Source: Solirubrobacteraceae bacterium
Lineage (GTDB): Bacteria; Actinomycetota; Thermoleophilia; Solirubrobacterales; Solirubrobacteraceae
Length of the DNA: 9,010 bases
Assembly (NCBI GenBank): GCA_030043235.1
Contig: JASHYF010000119.1
Coordinates: 1 to 9,010, forward strand
Reading direction: 5' to 3'
How positions within the stretch are numbered: the first letter of the stretch is position 1; each line of letters starts with the position of its first letter. The translations under genes and the position numbers were made by a program. Shown here in pieces: positions 7,162 through 9,010 of this stretch. The notes beneath the pieces are model-generated. The model saw nothing but the letters and a program-made list of their open reading frames with translations, did no database searches and was not told where the DNA came from.

Positions 7162-8460
7162 ATGGCTGTAAGTCATCTTCAGTGCAGGGAGTGCCAGGCC
7201 GAGTATCCGCTGGAGGCGCTGTACGTGTGCGAGCGCTGCTTCGGGCCGCTGCAGGTCGCCTACGACCACGCCAGCACGGTCGGCGACGTGGGCGAGCTGC
7301 GCCGGCGCATCCAGGGCGGCCCGCAGAACATCTGGCGCTACGCCGACTTCCTCCCCCTCGCCGGCGGCCCGCCCGCGCCGTCCGGTCGCCTGGCCTCGCG
7401 CGTGGGCCTGCCGGCCGGCTGCACGCCGCTCATCCGCGCCGACCGGCTCGCCGCAGCGCTCGGGCTGCGTGAGGTGTGGGTCAAGAACGACGCCGCCAAC
7501 CCGACCCACTCGTTCAAGGACCGCGTCGTCTCGGTCGCCGTCGCGCGCGCACGCGAGCTGGGCTTCCAGACGATCGCGTGTGCGTCCACCGGCAACCTCG
7601 CCAACTCCGTCGCCGCCCACGGCGCGGCGCTCGGCCTCGAGTCCTACGTGTTCATCCCCGCCGACCTGGAGGAGCAGAAGGTGCTCGCCACGGGCGTGTA
7701 CGGCACCACGCTGGTGGGCGTGAACGGCAGCTACGACGACGTCAACCGCCTGTGCACCGAGCTGTGCGCCGAGCACTCCGAGTGGGCGTTCGTGAACGTC
7801 AACCTGCGCCCGTACTACGCCGAGGGCTCGAAGACGCTCGCGTACGAGATCGCCGAGCAGCTCGGCTGGGAGCTGCCCGACCGCTGCATCGTGCCGATCG
7901 CCTCCGGCTCGCTGTTCACGAAGATCGCAGCCGGCTTCAGGGAGTGGACCGAGCTCGGGCTGATCGCCGGCGCCGGCCGGTCTTCGATCGGTGGCGCGGC
8001 GCCGCGCCAGCCGCGCATGAACGGCGCCCAGGCGGAGGGGTGCGCGCCGGTGGCGAGCGCGTTCGCCGCCGGCCACGAGGTCTGCCGCCCGGTGAAGCCG
8101 AACACGATCGCCAAGTCGCTGGCCATCGGCAACCCCGCCGACGGTCCCTACGCGCTGGAGCTCGCACGCCACAGCGGCGGCTCCGTGGACGCCGTCAGCG
8201 ACGAGGAGATCCGCGAGGGCATCAAGCTGCTGGCGCAGACGACCGGGATCTTCACCGAGACCGCCGGCGGCGTCACCACCGCGGTGCTCGCCAAGCTCGC
8301 CCTGCGCGGCGACATCGACGCGGACGAGCGCGTCGTGCTGGTGATCACCGGCGAGGGCCTGAAGACGCTGGACGCCGTGCGGGGAACGTTCGAGACCCGC
8401 ACGATCGAGCCGACCGTCGAGTCCTTCCAGGGCGGTGTGGCCGAGACGACGACCGTATGA
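7162..8460 (+). CDS. thrC: Threonine synthase family PLP enzyme (SAM-riboswitch-controlled ThrC paralog)
   Basis: By family it converts O-phosphohomoserine to threonine using PLP; its context suggests it may instead make homocysteine from the same substrate. The protein has 432 residues. An N-terminal zinc ribbon has C8, C11, C23 and C26. The PLP lysine is K119 in THSFKDR, STGN is at 142-145, and a glycine/serine loop (PIASGS, 245-250) should hold the PLP phosphate. The conserved NTIAKSLAIGNPADGP block and a TGEGLKTLDAV C-terminus follow. A Gly/Ala/Arg-rich insert at about 269-282 looks like a surface loop. The frame stays open upstream to 6883 but would cross the riboswitch. ATG 7162, six bases after AGGGAG, is the right start and places the zinc ribbon at the N-terminus. 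Its stop overlaps the next start (ATGA). It resembles the Streptomyces ThrC-type enzyme found beside a MoaD-like gene, as I recall it. Confidence 0.9.
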   Translation: MAVSHLQCRECQAEYPLEALYVCERCFGPLQVAYDHASTVGDVGELRRRIQGGPQNIWRYADFLPLAGGPPAPSGRLASRVGLPAGCTPLIRADRLAAALGLREVWVKNDAANPTHSFKDRVVSVAVARARELGFQTIACASTGNLANSVAAHGAALGLESYVFIPADLEEQKVLATGVYGTTLVGVNGSYDDVNRLCTELCAEHSEWAFVNVNLRPYYAEGSKTLAYEIAEQLGWELPDRCIVPIASGSLFTKIAAGFREWTELGLIAGAGRSSIGGAAPRQPRMNGAQAEGCAPVASAFAAGHEVCRPVKPNTIAKSLAIGNPADGPYALELARHSGGSVDAVSDEEIREGIKLLAQTTGIFTETAGGVTTAVLAKLALRGDIDADERVVLVITGEGLKTLDAVRGTFETRTIEPTVESFQGGVAETTTV

Positions 8461-8738
8461 TGACGGTCCTCGTCAAGATCCCCACCCAGCTGCGCGCGGC
8501 CGCCGGCGGCGAGGCCGAGGCGCAGGTCGACGGGGCGACCGTGCAGGAGGTGCTGAACGGCCTGTTCCAGCGCCACGCGGAGCTGCGCGCGCGCATCTCC
8601 GACGACGATGGCTCTTTGCGGCGGTTCGTGAACGTGTACGTCGCCGGGGAAGACATCCGCTTCCTCGACGGCCTCGCCACGCCCGTCGCCGACGGCGCGG
8701 AGGTGACGATCCTGCCCGCCGTGGCCGGGGGCCGTTAG
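8457..8738 (+). CDS. CysO/MoaD/ThiS-type ubiquitin-like sulfur carrier protein
   Basis: Small beta-grasp protein whose C-terminal glycine is activated by adenylation and converted to a thiocarboxylate that donates sulfide in biosynthesis. The protein has 93 residues. It matches the pattern of mycobacterial CysO closely: a VKIPTQLR first strand, RRFVNVYV in the middle, then EDIRFLDGLATPVADG and VTILPAVAGG near the end. Unlike CysO as I remember it, one residue follows the Gly-Gly: the last codons are GGG GGC CGT TAG, giving a Gly-Gly-Arg tail that would have to be trimmed before activation. ATG 8457 overlaps the previous stop (ATGA), and a second ATG at 8460 follows; coupled translation is likely since no Shine-Dalgarno is seen. 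As second gene of the SAM-riboswitch unit it probably supplies sulfur to the neighbouring PLP enzyme. The activating MoeZ/ThiF-like enzyme and a JAMM protease are not in this window. Confidence 0.9.
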   Translation: MMTVLVKIPTQLRAAAGGEAEAQVDGATVQEVLNGLFQRHAELRARISDDDGSLRRFVNVYVAGEDIRFLDGLATPVADGAEVTILPAVAGGR

Positions 8739-8790
8739 CGCGGGGAAGTCTGGCACGCCGCTGGCGGCGAAGGCGAGCCATCCGGGCGCC

Positions 8791-8796
8791 TAGACT
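8791..8796 (+). promoter_or_regulatory. Candidate -10 element for a leaderless start
   Basis: TAGACT matches TATAAT at four of six positions and ends nine bases before the ATG at 8806, so transcription would begin at or within a few bases of the start codon. No convincing -35 (CGAAGG at about 8768-8773) and no Shine-Dalgarno are present, as expected for actinobacterial leaderless genes. Confidence 0.4.
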
Positions 8797-8805
8797 CCGT
8801 CGCCG

Positions 8806-9010
8806 ATGAGAGCCCCGTCCCGACGCATGCTGATGCCGCTCCTGGGCGGTCTTGCGGTCGTGGCTCTGGCCTTGCCGGCGAACGCCCTGGCGCACGGGAT
8901 CGTCGGCCGCGCCGATCTGCCGATCCCCGTGTGGCTGTTCAGCTGGACGGCGGCGATCGTGCTCGTCGTGTCGTTCGTGGCGCTGTCGACGATGTGGACG
9001 CGCCCGCAGC
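8806..9010 (+). CDS. Secreted or membrane protein of unknown function, 3' partial
   Basis: Sixty-eight codons are visible before the window ends. The N-terminus looks like a signal peptide: basic start (RAPSRR), hydrophobic core at about 8-24, and an A-L-A cleavage site after residue 29, so the mature protein would begin His-Gly. After the motif VGRADLPIP a second hydrophobic segment (about 43-62) should span the membrane, followed by MWTRPQ. I recall similar starts in large multi-pass actinobacterial membrane proteins, sometimes given the label fenitrothion hydrolase, but I cannot assign a function from this fragment. ATG 8806 was chosen because of the -10-like hexamer just upstream and the complete signal peptide; Met8 and Met10 are weaker alternatives. 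The frame runs open to the last base. Confidence 0.7.
   Translation, partial: MRAPSRRMLMPLLGGLAVVALALPANALAHGIVGRADLPIPVWLFSWTAAIVLVVSFVALSTMWTRPQ

Noticed and set aside
8756..8769. Small hairpin CGCCG-CTGG-CGGCG after the sulfur carrier gene, as a terminator
   Set aside because: Only five pairs and no T-tract; such stems are common by chance at this GC content.

Overview
The window is a very GC-rich, gene-dense stretch of bacterial chromosome. It encodes a long Rel enzyme with a CysO-like sulfur carrier and a threonine synthase of the kind I remember from Streptomyces. Codons end strongly in G or C, start/stop overlaps of the ATGA type occur, and there are candidate leaderless or near-leaderless starts. 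Together these suggest a high-GC actinobacterium, perhaps Thermoleophilia/Solirubrobacterales. That placement is an inference from protein style, not a database match. I see no mobile element, tRNA, rRNA or CRISPR array.

Layout. (1) 3-2324 +: bifunctional (p)ppGpp synthetase/hydrolase Rel, cut at its 5' end by the window edge, with a hairpin spanning its stop codon. (2) 2363-5773 +: a copper/oxidase unit. A candidate promoter overlaps a 9-2-9 palindrome and is followed by ctaG (haem-copper oxidase assembly membrane protein) and copA (Cu+ P1B-type ATPase), joined by an ATGA overlap. (3) 5820-6896 -: a diacylglycerol-kinase-family lipid kinase, convergent with copA, with an 18-bp tandem repeat in its N-terminal coding region. 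(4) 6954-8738 +: a SAM-I riboswitch whose downstream pairings can hide the ribosome binding site, then a threonine-synthase-family PLP enzyme overlapped by a CysO/MoaD/ThiS-type sulfur carrier ending in Gly-Gly-Arg. (5) 8806-9010 +: the start of a secreted or membrane protein, probably leaderless, cut by the window end.

The most interesting part is region 4. A SAM riboswitch that appears to turn expression off when SAM is plentiful makes little sense for ordinary threonine synthesis. It fits an enzyme that makes homocysteine from an activated homoserine, with the co-translated sulfur carrier supplying sulfide as a protein thiocarboxylate. I propose a sulfur-carrier-dependent homocysteine/methionine branch in which a ThrC paralog replaces the usual sulfhydrylase. 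The parts are visible in the sequence; the chemistry is inference. Region 2 is a second coherent unit: copper export and copper-site assembly are translated together, which hints that this CopA may feed the oxidase as well as detoxify.
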